This document shows, in pieces, positions 35,737-45,913 of a DNA stretch of 64,000 bases (positions are counted from its first letter, which is position 1; every line of letters starts with the position of its first letter). The stretch is from Trema orientale (Eukaryota > Streptophyta > Magnoliopsida > Rosales > Cannabaceae). The stretch is from NCBI GenBank assembly GCA_002914845.1, contig JXTC01000334.1, positions 271,195-335,194 of the forward strand. Reading direction: 5' to 3'. The translations under genes were made by a program, and so were the position numbers. The notes below the pieces were generated by a model. That model was not told where the DNA came from, made no database searches, and saw nothing but the letters and a program-made list of their open reading frames with translations.

Positions 35737-38700
35737 ATGGCGACTTCAACTCCATACCCTTGTTGTTTCTTGACCTCTCAGTCGAATTTGAAGGGTTTGA
35801 GAAAGACCCAGATGGGATTTGGGCCCAGTCTCCAAGCCAAGCCCATCAAATCATGGAGAGGCTTTTCGAGTATTGGTATCAGAGAGAGAGAAAGAAGAAG
35901 AGGAAGAACAGAGCTTTTGGAAGGAAGAAGATATGGGGTGGTGACCTGTACGGCGGAGGGAATAGAGAGGGCCCCAATGCTGGTGGGAAGGGTTTATAGA
36001 GATGAGGTCAAAGTCAACTTTCCGGAGAGGTTCAAGGTGGTGGCTATGGTGGCTGCCGTTATGTGCCTCTGTAACGCTGATAGAGTAGTCATGTCTGTGG
36101 CCGTTGTTCCCTTAGCTGCCAAGCTGGGTTGGTCCAGTTCTTTCTTGGGCATTGTTCAGGTACTTCAAAGCCTCAGAAAACCTTCTTTTAGCTTTGACGT
36201 TGATTATTTTTCAATTGAAAGTTTTGAAGTTAATTAATATGGACTTGGATTTTGTTGCCTTTTTGCCTAGAAAATCTTTCAAATTTTCGTATTGCCATGT
36301 GTGTTTTTCTTCATTTGGAATATCTTGGTCCGGACCCTTGAGTTTTGGAATTTTTTTTTTAAAGCTTATAATGCAGGTTTTGATTCACTATTACAATACT
36401 ATATTGAAGTTTTCTTTCATATGGTGGAGAGAGAGAGAGAGAGAGAGATGTGGTAGTTGTTGTGGGTGTTGGTTGAAATTTGAGGGGGTTAGTTCGCCGC
36501 CGCCGCCGCCACCTCAAATCCCTGAGCATTAGCTTTTGGTCCCCACGAAATGATATCATATAATGACCCACATAGTATTAGTAGAAGTAGGACCAGTACG
36601 GACGAGAATGGGCACTTTAGCTTTCCTCTGGGACCCAGCAACAACGTTAACCATCCTTTGCTATCCTTCCTACTTTTCTTGGCACCAGAATCTCCTCATT
36701 GGGCTGTCAGCTCAAGCCCATCTCAGTTTCTGGGTTGTCTGCCCAAGTTCTGGTCAAATTGGGATTTCTAGTGTGAGCCATGAATTAACTTCCCATTAGC
36801 TTAAAATGAAAGGCTTCTTTGCTTTAGAATCCAATAGTTCTTTGGTTCTTAAAGAGAAAACATGCATGTTCTTTTTGCATATTAACAAATGTGATTCACG
36901 TGGAACCATTTAGTTCTGGTGGTTCCATGACGTGTTCTCAAAGAAAATGGTTTTATTTTTATTTTTTTATTCTTTTCGTTTTTGTGTTTCTCAGTCATTT
37001 GGTTAAGCTGACATACTGAAAAATTAAACGCGGTTTGATCCGTTTTTGAAGTCATCCTTTCTGTGGGGATACATTCTCTCGTCAGTGATTGGAGGGGCAT
37101 TAGTGGACAAATATGGAGGAAAGAGAGTGCTGGCATGGGGTGTGGCTTTGTGGTCTTTGGCCACTCTCTTGACTCCATGGGCTGCGAACCACTCCACGGT
37201 GAGCCTCTTGGCTATTCGTGCCTTCTTTGGACTCGCTGAAGGTGTAGCCATGCCCTCAATGAGCACCCTCTTGTCCAGGTGATTCCTCATTTATTAATGT
37301 TATTGTAGATTATATATTCATACAGGCCGAGTATACAGTTGCATTAGTTAGAATTTGGGCGGTAGCTTTGCTTTTTTGGATGAACTTGGTATTGATTCTC
37401 TAGACTAAACACTTTGAGCTAAGTTTTTACCTATAATAAATAAACTTACTCCTGAACCAGCTATAAACCAGAAGATTCCTTAGATCAATGTGATGAGGAA
37501 ACTAGTCCTCTAGAGAAATGAAAACGTATCTTTGGTGATTTTTTTATAGGTGGTTTCCAAGCCAAGAAAGAGCAAGCGCGGTTGGAATTTCTATGGCAGG
37601 ATTTCATCTTGGCAATGTTGCAGGGTTACTACTTACTCCAATTATGCTGTCATCAACAGGGATTTCTGGTCCATTTGTTCTCTTCTCGTCTTTTGGGATG
37701 CTGTGGTTGATGACGTGGGCCTCTAAAGTCTCAAATGATCCAAAAGAAAGCCGTTTTATCAGCAAATCAGAGCTCCATCTAATCCAAGCCGGGAAAACTG
37801 ATGCTCAAGTGAAGAGTGACAAATTCCCACCTTTAAGGCTTATACTATCGAAGTTACCAACATGGGCTATTATTTTTGCCAATTTCACCAACAACTGGGT
37901 GAGTTTACTCTTTGATGACTGGCATCAGTAAATATTTCTATACTTATTTTAATCTTTATATATGAAGCTTTTCTTAAAGATGGTCTGTATTGCAGGGATA
38001 CTTTGTTCTTCTCTCATGGATGCCTGTCTATTTCAAGACAGTAAGTATATATATGTTATCTTCTTTTCATCTTTGTTCATAGATAGTATCATTCTTGCGA
38101 CAGTATTTAGCTTTATAATCTGCGTTGTTCACCAAGTCAAAAGAAACTGTTATCTTTTCAGCTTTTAATGAAACTTTATGTGATCTGCATATATCATGCT
38201 CCTTTATCGCGGGAAAAGCTAAAGCAAATTAACTAGATGTAAATGGTTTTCTACCTACACTTTCAAGAGAATTATTCTCCCGAAACTTGGTGGTATGAGG
38301 CAACATGCACTACCCTTTATTTGAGTCCTCAATATTTATTCCTGTTTTTGGCTCTTCTCGGTGAGTATAGGTATTTAATGTGAACCTGAAACAAGCAGCA
38401 TGGTTCAGTGCCGTTCCATGGGGAACAATGGCGGTTTCTGGATATATTGCTGGTGCAACATCAGATTACTTAATCAAGGCAGGCTACTCTTTGACATTAG
38501 TTCGAAAGATCATGCAGGTAAAGTCTTCAGTGCCCTTTGTCAAATCATGAGTCCAGTTCCCAAATCCATTCCAATAGTATTGTATATCTGTAACATTCAC
38601 TAAGCTGATGTAATACTTGCAATATTCAGTCCGTTGGTTTCATTGGACCTGGGGTGGCATTGCTCTGCTTGAACTATGCAAATACACCTGTAGTTGCAGC

Positions 38701-39171
38701 TGTACTCATCACAATAGCCTTGAGCTTAAGCTCTTTTAGCCAAGCTGGCTTTCTCCTCAATATGCAAGTAAGTCACATCCACTTGTCAAAAATTTTCATT
38801 TCATGAGAACAGTTGTTACCTAGATAAATGAGTATTTTTCTCTTCTTTTTCCTTTCCTTTTGAATCAGGACATTGCTCCTCAGTACGCTGGAGTTCTCCA
38901 TGGTATGTTCTTTCTGCCTTTCAATCTTCTAAATGGGATTTTTGTATAATTCTTTCTTAGAACTTGTATGTTTACTTTGCTGTCTGCATCAATAGGTATT
39001 TCGAATTCAGCTGGGTCATTTGCTGCGATAGTTAGCACCATAGGAACTGGTTATTTTGTCGAATGGTTGGGATCATTTCAGGCATTCTTAACTGTCACCG
39101 CAGCTCTCTACTTCATAACAACCATGTTCTGGAACCTTTTTGCTACTGGAGAGCGTGTCTTCTATGATTGA
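35737..39171 (+). CDS. PHT4;5: Plastid PHT4-family anion/phosphate transporter (MFS)
   Basis: Eight exons with closing phases encode 512 residues: 35737-36159, 37052-37278, 37550-37898, 37996-38040, 38371-38517, 38630-38767, 38869-38902, 38996-39171. The first ~75 residues are Ser/Arg-rich with few acids and look like a plastid transit peptide. About 12 hydrophobic segments follow, with major-facilitator hallmarks: LCNADRVVMSVAVVPLA in helix 1, GGALVDKYGGKRVLAWG between helices 2 and 3, SRWFPSQERASAVGISMAG, and LLNMQDIAPQYAGVLHGISN. It ends LFATGERVFYD. PHT4 proteins move inorganic phosphate or organic anions across plastid membranes with H+ or Na+. I remember Arabidopsis PHT4;5 (At5g20380) as the closest match, but paralogue choice is not certain without a tree. 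A (GA)n run lies in intron 1. The family is not part of this block in Arabidopsis. Confidence 0.92.
36427..36448. repeat. (GA)n microsatellite in PHT4 intron 1
   Basis: Eleven GA units between exons 1 and 2 of the transporter gene. Confidence 0.85.
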
Positions 39172-39979
39172 AATGTCAAAACATATAAGTAGCCACTTAA
39201 TTTGACTAGAAATATCTCCCAAGAGTCTAAGAGATAAGGAAGGGAAAATGAGCATAAATTAATTGAGGAATTTACAAACTTTCGCTAATTCTTTTCGCGC
39301 GTGCATGACGCAGAGTGATTTTTTATTTTTTTTATTTGGGGGGGGATCTAGAGAGTGTGTTAGTCATGTAAAAATTAGATTTTGTTCGTACACCAAGCAA
39401 GAATACAAATACCAATACTTTTGTTGTTTTTCTTTATGTTCCTGGGTCTGAGAAGGAACATGCATATGCCATAATCATAGGTCTTATGAATGATACATAG
39501 TATGAGTTGCAAGGATGATTACCATGGCATAAGTTTTGATCGTATTTATTATTACAGAATAGTCACTAGTTTAAGTAGCAAGGCACTAGTCTATAAAATG
39601 GAAATGAGAGTATTCATATAACTATAGAACAGAGCAATATAGAACCGAGCAATCAGATGAAGGATAGAAGATGGACCATTTTAATATAATCAAAGTAAGG
39701 ACTAGATTATGAATCATCAGCATGTGCAAATGTAAGAGCAATCATGGAATCATTTTATTGACAAAACGTTAATAGATGTATATAGTATTACTATAACGAT
39801 CGTGACCTGGGGATTATGGATCAATATGATAAAGCAGCGCAGTATAAAGTTTTGTTGGATTAGAAAAGAGATATTTATTTAATCAAGGTGCCATTAAGGG
39901 GTCTTATTATGTATTTACTTTAATTGATAATCCTTCTTTCTTTAGTCTGGCCAAGATGTGTCCCAATTTTATTAAATCC

Positions 39980-40203
39980 AATTCAGCTAAGATATTAGAA
40001 TTCACACCCAGCAAGGGTACGAGGACTCCGGTCTAGCCAAGGTATACAATATCGAAGCTCCAGTCCAGTGGAGATATTGAAATTCCAGAGTCTAGCGAAG
40101 GTATAACAATTCGGGTCTAGCAAAGGTAGAGAGTATTTAGTCTATCTGAGGTATGTGACTCCAGTCTAGCTAAGAGAGGGAGAATCCAGTCCAGCAAAGG
40201 CAT
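39980..40203 (+). repeat. Degenerate minisatellite, 25-bp period, about 9 units
   Basis: A core (T/C)AGC-AAGGTA recurs at about 39984, 40009, 40034, 40066, 40093, 40118, 40143, 40168 and 40192. Spacings are 25, 25, 32, 27, 25, 25, 25 and 24 bases. The fuller unit is roughly TCCAGTCTAGCNAAGGTAT plus a variable AT-rich part. The period is not a multiple of three and frames are interrupted, so it is not coding. Units differ from one another, so the array is old. Confidence 0.8.
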
Positions 40204-40354
40204 TTTTGTCCATTGAGAAAATACTTTGTGTTTACCAATTTTTGGTCCACCACCTATATTAATACCATTTATAAGTAACAATTTATATTTTTTCCATATA
40301 GGTCCCGTATGATGATCATCAATTAAGCTATTGATATCTATTCCTGCACATGAA

Positions 40355-40358
<4 letters not shown>

Positions 40359-40390
<32 letters not shown>
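40359..40390. repeat. (TA)n microsatellite
   Basis: About 16 TA units followed by a short CACATA stretch. Confidence 0.9.
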
Positions 40391-40396
<6 letters not shown>

Positions 40397-42248
40397 CACA
40401 TATGGATTCTACTCCCATAGATAGATTTCGCAACAATTTTGGTGATAGTACCAAATATTGGCATAATTTACCGTATCCAAACACACAATAAAACGACAAA
40501 AGGACATTTATAGATTAATCAAATAAAATGGAACGAAGGAACATACCTGTAGCGGTATCATGGAAATGGCAGCAATAATGGAGCTAGTCTTATCAATAAT
40601 GAGATCATGATAAACTGATAATTTGGTAGATAAATGAGCGTATATGTAGACATTAATTAGATCACAACACAATCTGGTTTGGGCATTTTCACAAACAATT
40701 AAAGGGCATAAGAACAGATAAGTTCGGGCCCAAAGTCAGTAAGGAAACGAAGAACTTTGATTTCTACATTAACAGAGCAAACAGATGAGAGAGTTACAGG
40801 GAGAGAAGAAAGAAATACCTGAGGCAGATTGATAAAAATAACTCCACAATGCCAAAGACAAAGAGTACGCTCAAATTGAGAATGGCATCAAAGGGGGGAA
40901 GGATGGGAAGAGCACAACTCCTCCCACTACCGGAAATTGGATTAGTAACCGGAGATGGTTTGTGCATTCTCTTCTTCCTCCTTCTCTCTTTCTCTTTCTT
41001 TTATTTAATTTCTCTTTCTAATTCATTCTCAACAATATCCAATTCTTATTTGTCAAAAATACCACCACTAGAGCATCTTAAATTACTGATCCAATTATGC
41101 TGGTGTGGGTCCATTAGACAATGTTGTACTTAATCGCTCCATGCCACACCCCATAATATTTATTCCCACGAGTATAATCCATAATCATCTCCAATTCGTT
41201 TTCACCCCAAAACACTTTACAACCAATTGTATGTAACATGTATATTGTCATATTCTGTTGTGAGAAGAAAAAATAACATCGAAACTTTTTAATATGAAGA
41301 TTCAGACGTCTAGCCTACCATCCAAATTCCAAACAATGAATTTCGTTGACAAAGAATTTTGCAGTAAAAAAGGAGATTTGATTCAAGTATTTATTGCTCA
41401 AATATTTTTACATGCATACGGAGCCCATTCATATATTCGATGAACTTTTTTGAACTCAATTGATTTATCTATCAAATCTGTATAATATGTTAGAGTATAA
41501 AAAGGGGGAAAAAGAAAACAAAACAAAAAGATTAATCAACATAAAGCATACAAGGATTAATCAACCAAAAGCATCCTCATATGTGAATTGTCAAATACTT
41601 TCTGCAATTAGTGTGGAAGAGTCCTGTTCTTCATGGTTAGAACATAATATTGTGACAAATAATGTTGACTCATTTGTGATGTACACTAGAGTCTTATTCT
41701 ACATCACAAGAATATAATGTTGCGACATAATAACGTGATTCATTTGTGATTAAATTTTAGAATAATGGGCACCTCTATGTGGCTCTTTCTACTCAAATTT
41801 TAGAGCAATGCTTCGACAATTGNAAACCCGTATTTAATGTATCGTTTCTTGAATAGCTCAATTGAAGACCCAAAATTGCTTTTAAAAGCTAATCCAAAGC
41901 CAAAGAGTGAAAGACTTGTAATAATAAGAATACTATAGTATTCCTAGGCATCCAAATTAAGTTTCAATATGTGACATATACCTCGTAAATAAGGTACCAA
42001 ATTACCAATAAATCTTTCATAAATAGGTAATTATAAAAAAATGAAAAAAGAAAAATAACCAAGCCCAGTTCTTATAAAGTTTTAAGACCAACAGTGATTT
42101 TTTAAACTCCAATTTCTTCGTTTTTACAGAATTATATTAAAAGAAAAAAGACGATACTCTTTCACGATAAAAGCAAATAAAAATTTATATAGTAGTCATT
42201 TTTTTTATAGAGGAATTCTATAATTATAAATTAGAATCGTATTCACTT

Positions 42249-42563
42249 TTTGTTTTCCTGATAAGAGCAAAAAAAGGAAGAAATGAATGATTAGAGTGGT
42301 ATCTCTCTCTATGCGTGACCATAGGAGCTTCCATCCTCGCTAATGGGAATATTCGTTGAGAACCCTTCGAACAAGTCTTTACCCCATTGGGCCCGATGGA
42401 TGGAGCGCGTCATCCTAACCCCATCGAATATAGTTGCTATAAGGCATCGAACTCTGAATTGGTAAGAAACAGGCATTTATATTTAAAACTCCTGAACGAA
42501 ATACCTAAGATTCGAACCCACGACCGGACCATCACCTTATTACCAAACCACTCCACTCGGTGG
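42249..42563 (-). mobile_element. tRNA-derived SINE, about 315 bp
   Basis: On the minus strand the element begins near ACCGAGTGGAGTGGTTTGG (box-A-like) and has a box-B-like GTGGGTTCGAATCTT. It then has a ~240-base body and a short T/A-rich end at 42249. A 17-bp direct repeat with one mismatch flanks it: TAGAATCGTATTCACTT at 42232-42248 and TAGAATCGTATCCACTT at 42564-42580. The length and body differ from the two ~200-bp SINEs, so it is a separate family. It is not a functional tRNA. Confidence 0.82.
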
Positions 42564-43463
42564 TAGAATCGTATCCACTTAGCCTATTGGTTTTATTGGC
42601 TACCGACATTTTCTAATGATCGAGTTCATTGAAAAAAAAAAAGAAGGAAAAAATTGGCAAACGACCTTTTTTTTGTTTTTTTGTTATTTTTTGGCATTAG
42701 AAGAGAAATTGGAGTTTACCGACTTTACCTTCTGACATGTGCAAGTTACTTACTTTTTACTGTTTGTACTCTTCATCCAATAATCGGCTTATAAGTTACA
42801 TCCAGAAAACGACACCATTATCTTCTGTTTTTTTTGGCTGAGACAGAAAACGACATCATCAATCAATACTCAAATGTATGAAGACCCCAAATCCAATGGA
42901 CATGTTCTGTTGTCCTTCTGGTTATCAGGCTTCTGGCATTCCACCAATGTAATAATCGTGTAGCCAATAGAAACACAGAGAAGACTCAATAGTCATGGCC
43001 ATCACCCAATTGGGATTTTTCTTATCAATTTTACCAGATAATAAATTAAAAAATACTATAATTATTTATTTTTATTTTTCTAAATGGTGGACAAATAAAG
43101 AAGGTCCAAAATGAAGTGTTTCTCCTTTCTCCGGAATCACATTATATTTCCAAGTGGTTGGTTTATAAAAAATATGAACCAGAAAAAAGGTCAAGTGAAG
43201 CCAATGATAAGTTCAAAGCAACTATTGTGGATGAGACTTTCAACCTACTAACCAAGCACGCATTCTAAAGAGAACTACACTTCAACCTTCCAGAGTCCAA
43301 GGCCCCAAAATGTCATTCCGTTTTCTGGATCAAATACCACTTGTGTGAAAATATATATATTTATTTATTTCACTACATTCCAAAAATAGTCTTACCCTTT
43401 TAATTTAAGATTCTCTTAGGGTGATTCTTTTGGTCAACCTTTTTTTGGAATCGGTTTCCTGGC

Positions 43464-43518
43464 GATGATTTCGGTGAGACCCAGAACTTGATTTGACTCG
43501 AAATCTCCGATTCCTTGA

Positions 43519-43568
<50 letters not shown>

Positions 43569-43887
43569 CCCCAGATTGAGTTCTGGGTTTATCTTGCCAA
43601 AGAATCGAGGTTTCTGATTTGGGTCAACTCCGGAAGAAGATTCGGAATTGATTTAAGGAAAGATGATTTCGGTGATAGCCAGAATCTGATATGGCTCGAA
43701 ACCTTCAATTCCTTGATAATTAACAAAAAAACCAGATTGCAGTTTTGAGGTCTAGGCTGGCCAAGAATCAAGGTTTCTGATTTGGGTTGTGAACAAGGTT
43801 GAGAAAGGAAGATTCTGAACTGGGTTGGTATTTGTTTGAGTTTAAAGGTCAAGGCTGTCCCAGAATCAAGGTTTCTGAATTGGGTAT
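43464..43887 (+). repeat. Tandem duplication just upstream of the DUF962 start codon
   Basis: Unit 1 (43464-43624) and unit 2 (43662-43788) both start GATGATTTCGGTGA and share TTCCTTGATAATTA and AGGTTTCTGATTTGGGT. A third partial unit (43832-43887) keeps the AATCAAGGTTTCTGAATTGG part. Unit 1 carries a 42-base (TA)n tract (43523-43564) at the point where unit 2 continues directly. The array ends about 58 bases before the ATG, so it probably lies in the promoter or 5' leader. Confidence 0.8.
43523..43564. repeat. (TA)n microsatellite inside the duplicated leader
   Basis: Twenty-one TA units about 380 bases upstream of the DUF962 start codon. Confidence 0.92.
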
Positions 43888-43944
43888 TGAGAAAGAATAG
43901 ACGTTCTGAATTGGGTCAGTTTTAAATTTCTCTCTCGAGAAGAT

Positions 43945-44283
43945 ATGAATTTTAGAAACAGGGACGAGTTCTGGGCCTTCTATGTGAGCCAACACTCGAA
44001 ACCATCGACAAGGCGTTGGCATTTCGTGGGAACCCTTTCTGGAATTTTCTTTTTGATATGTTCATTGCTGTTTAGTTGGTGGTTTCTGCTCTTTGTGCCT
44101 TTCTCTGGCTATGGATTCGCCTGGTACAGCCATTTCTTCATCGAAGGGAATATTCCAGCCACTTTCGGTCATCCAATCTGGTCTCTCCTATGTGATTTCA
44201 AGATGTTTGGATTGATGCTTACTGGGAAAATGGACAAAGAGATCAAGAGGCTGGGAAAGAGGCCCATCTTGCAGGTTTTCTAG
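43945..44283 (+). CDS. DUF962 / Mpo1-like small membrane protein (At3g09085-like)
   Basis: An intronless frame of 112 residues starts MNFRNRDEFWAFYVSQHSKP. The conserved DUF962 features are present: STRRWHFVGT with the first histidine, two hydrophobic membrane segments (about residues 31-55), then GYGFAWYSHFFIEGN and NIPATFGHPIWSLLCDFKMF with the family histidines, ending KRLGKRPILQVF. The length equals that of plant relatives I know. The yeast member Mpo1 (YGL010w) is an ER Fe(II)-dependent dioxygenase in phytosphingosine/2-hydroxy fatty acid breakdown. The histidines that would bind iron are visible, but the plant activity is inference. The neighbouring DEX1 gene is on the opposite strand, so the two converge. 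The upstream region is a tandem duplication. Confidence 0.92.
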   Translation: MNFRNRDEFWAFYVSQHSKPSTRRWHFVGTLSGIFFLICSLLFSWWFLLFVPFSGYGFAWYSHFFIEGNIPATFGHPIWSLLCDFKMFGLMLTGKMDKEIKRLGKRPILQVF

Positions 44284-45913
44284 TTCTGTCTAAGCTTTCT
44301 TTCTTTTTTTTTTTTTCAGTGAGTTTTTGGTATACTTTTCAAGCCTGTATGTCTTTTGATCCCAAGTTACTGAAACATGTTTTCTTGAATTGAATGATCA
44401 ATCTCGAGCACAATAACTTGTTTGGGGAATCATTACTGTGACTGTTTAGATTAGATTTTGAATAATGTTTTGCTGTTAATACTGAATAATTGGTTCCTCA
44501 GAATAAGTACATCTGTTTAGTTTTAATGCAATTTGGAATTTGTCTGAGACCTTTTGGGAGTTTCAGACTGCTTTACACACCAAATTATCTGTGTGGTCGG
44601 CTAACTCACTAAGCCTTTTGCTTTAAGTGGTGCTTATATTGTGGGAACTAAGCATTAATTTTTGCCAACCTTTCTCATATATTCTCTGCCCGGCGTTTGA
44701 CATTGAGCAAGCCACCAAGGTGAACCAGTCAGAGGTTTCTGTTGGAAATTCAGTGTCCTTGCATAGTGGGATTCACAAATTAATTTGGTACAACTAGAGA
44801 ACACTATTATCATGACTTACTACTAGTTTGTATCCGTTCACATATTTGCATATGAGTTGGGATTAACAAACCGTTATATACAAACACACTCATAATTTTA
44901 CGTAGTCCCTTGATACTACAAATGTAGGTGTACTTGGAAATTGACAGTCATGGCTTTTTGTTATTGCGGCATTAGACTACGAAATGGATATCGTTGCATT
45001 CAAGAAGCATCCTGAAAAAGAAATTATGAAAGAATGTACATATGACAAAGTTGGCTTTTTTTCCCGAAGTGGGAAATTCAATCACTTATTTTAGCTTCGA
45101 TGTGACGAATCGAATTACGTTCTTACTGATTATACACCCTTTGGCACAGAGTTGACCTCCATGGACTTAAGTACATCAAAAGCCGATAATTCACAATTTT
45201 AAACAACAAAGAGGTGAGGTTATTATCCTATTAACCGTCCGTCCGCCAGTGAGTACTCCTACAAAGAGGTGAGGTCAGTTCAAACCAGCTGATTCCATAA
45301 TCACGCAGGTCTGACTCCTGTTGACCGTCCATCGCCACTGAATACTCCTACAAATGCCAAATTCACTTTTTTATGGGGCTAAAAAAATCTAATAAATTTG
45401 ATACACCCAGAATTTGAGAAGTAACTGTTGAAGCGGTATACCGTAGATAAACAGAGGTCGCTAATTATAATCAACAACTAAGTAATAGTTTGCACCATAA
45501 AAATATAACAAAGTGCATGTCTGCAACCAAGCAGAAATATAACACTATATTCTCAGTAATAAATATCGATTTCCTCAAATGTGATTTCCTCCAAATGACT
45601 ATGAATTATAGTGAAAAAAAAAACACTTGATCAGAACCAACAAACGATTTTGTGACTCAAAATCCATAAATCATAACTCAAAATTATCTATGTTACAACT
45701 CCCGATTGTCTATTGTCCAAATTGCAAATTCAGCTCGGGCCAACCACATTTTCAACCCAATGATTTTATCTATTGGAACTTGGCCATCAATAGTTCAACA
45801 CTCATATGAGTAGCTGCTAAACACTCTATCTCCTCCGACTTTCGGCATTGGTTATGATGGAGCATTTCTATTTATGAACTTTGGCCTGTTACAGGAGCGG
45901 ACAAGGGTAAATG
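44284..45913. other. Intergenic region between convergent DUF962 and DEX1 genes
   Basis: No gene is seen. It must hold the 3' untranslated regions of both neighbours. A short local duplication occurs at 45207-45357: ACAAAGAGGTGAGGT at about 45207 and 45261, and GACCGTCC-type plus GAGTACTCCTACAAA segments twice. The rest is AT-rich unique-looking sequence. Confidence 0.6.
45207..45357. repeat. Short imperfect tandem duplication
   Basis: Two units share the order ACAAAGAGGTGAGGT, (A/G)ACCGTCCRTC, GCCA(G/C)TGA(G/A)TACTCCTACAAA. The second unit is longer by an inserted middle part. It is non-coding, and origin and role are unknown. Confidence 0.55.

Larger units (their letters stand above)
39172..43463. 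other. Intergenic region between PHT4 and DUF962 genes
   Basis: It contains a 25-bp-period minisatellite (about 39980-40203), a (TA)n tract (40359-40390) and a SINE (42249-42563). A possible spliced minus-strand transcript of unknown nature lies at about 40548-40967. The segments 39180-39970, 41130-42240 and 42580-43460 are AT-rich and show no recognisable gene. There is one ambiguous base (N) at 41823. Confidence 0.6.

Noticed and set aside
39980-40203. Regular short repeats resembling a CRISPR array
   Set aside because: The genome is a plant; the repeats are degenerate, adjacent units without unique spacers, so this is a minisatellite.
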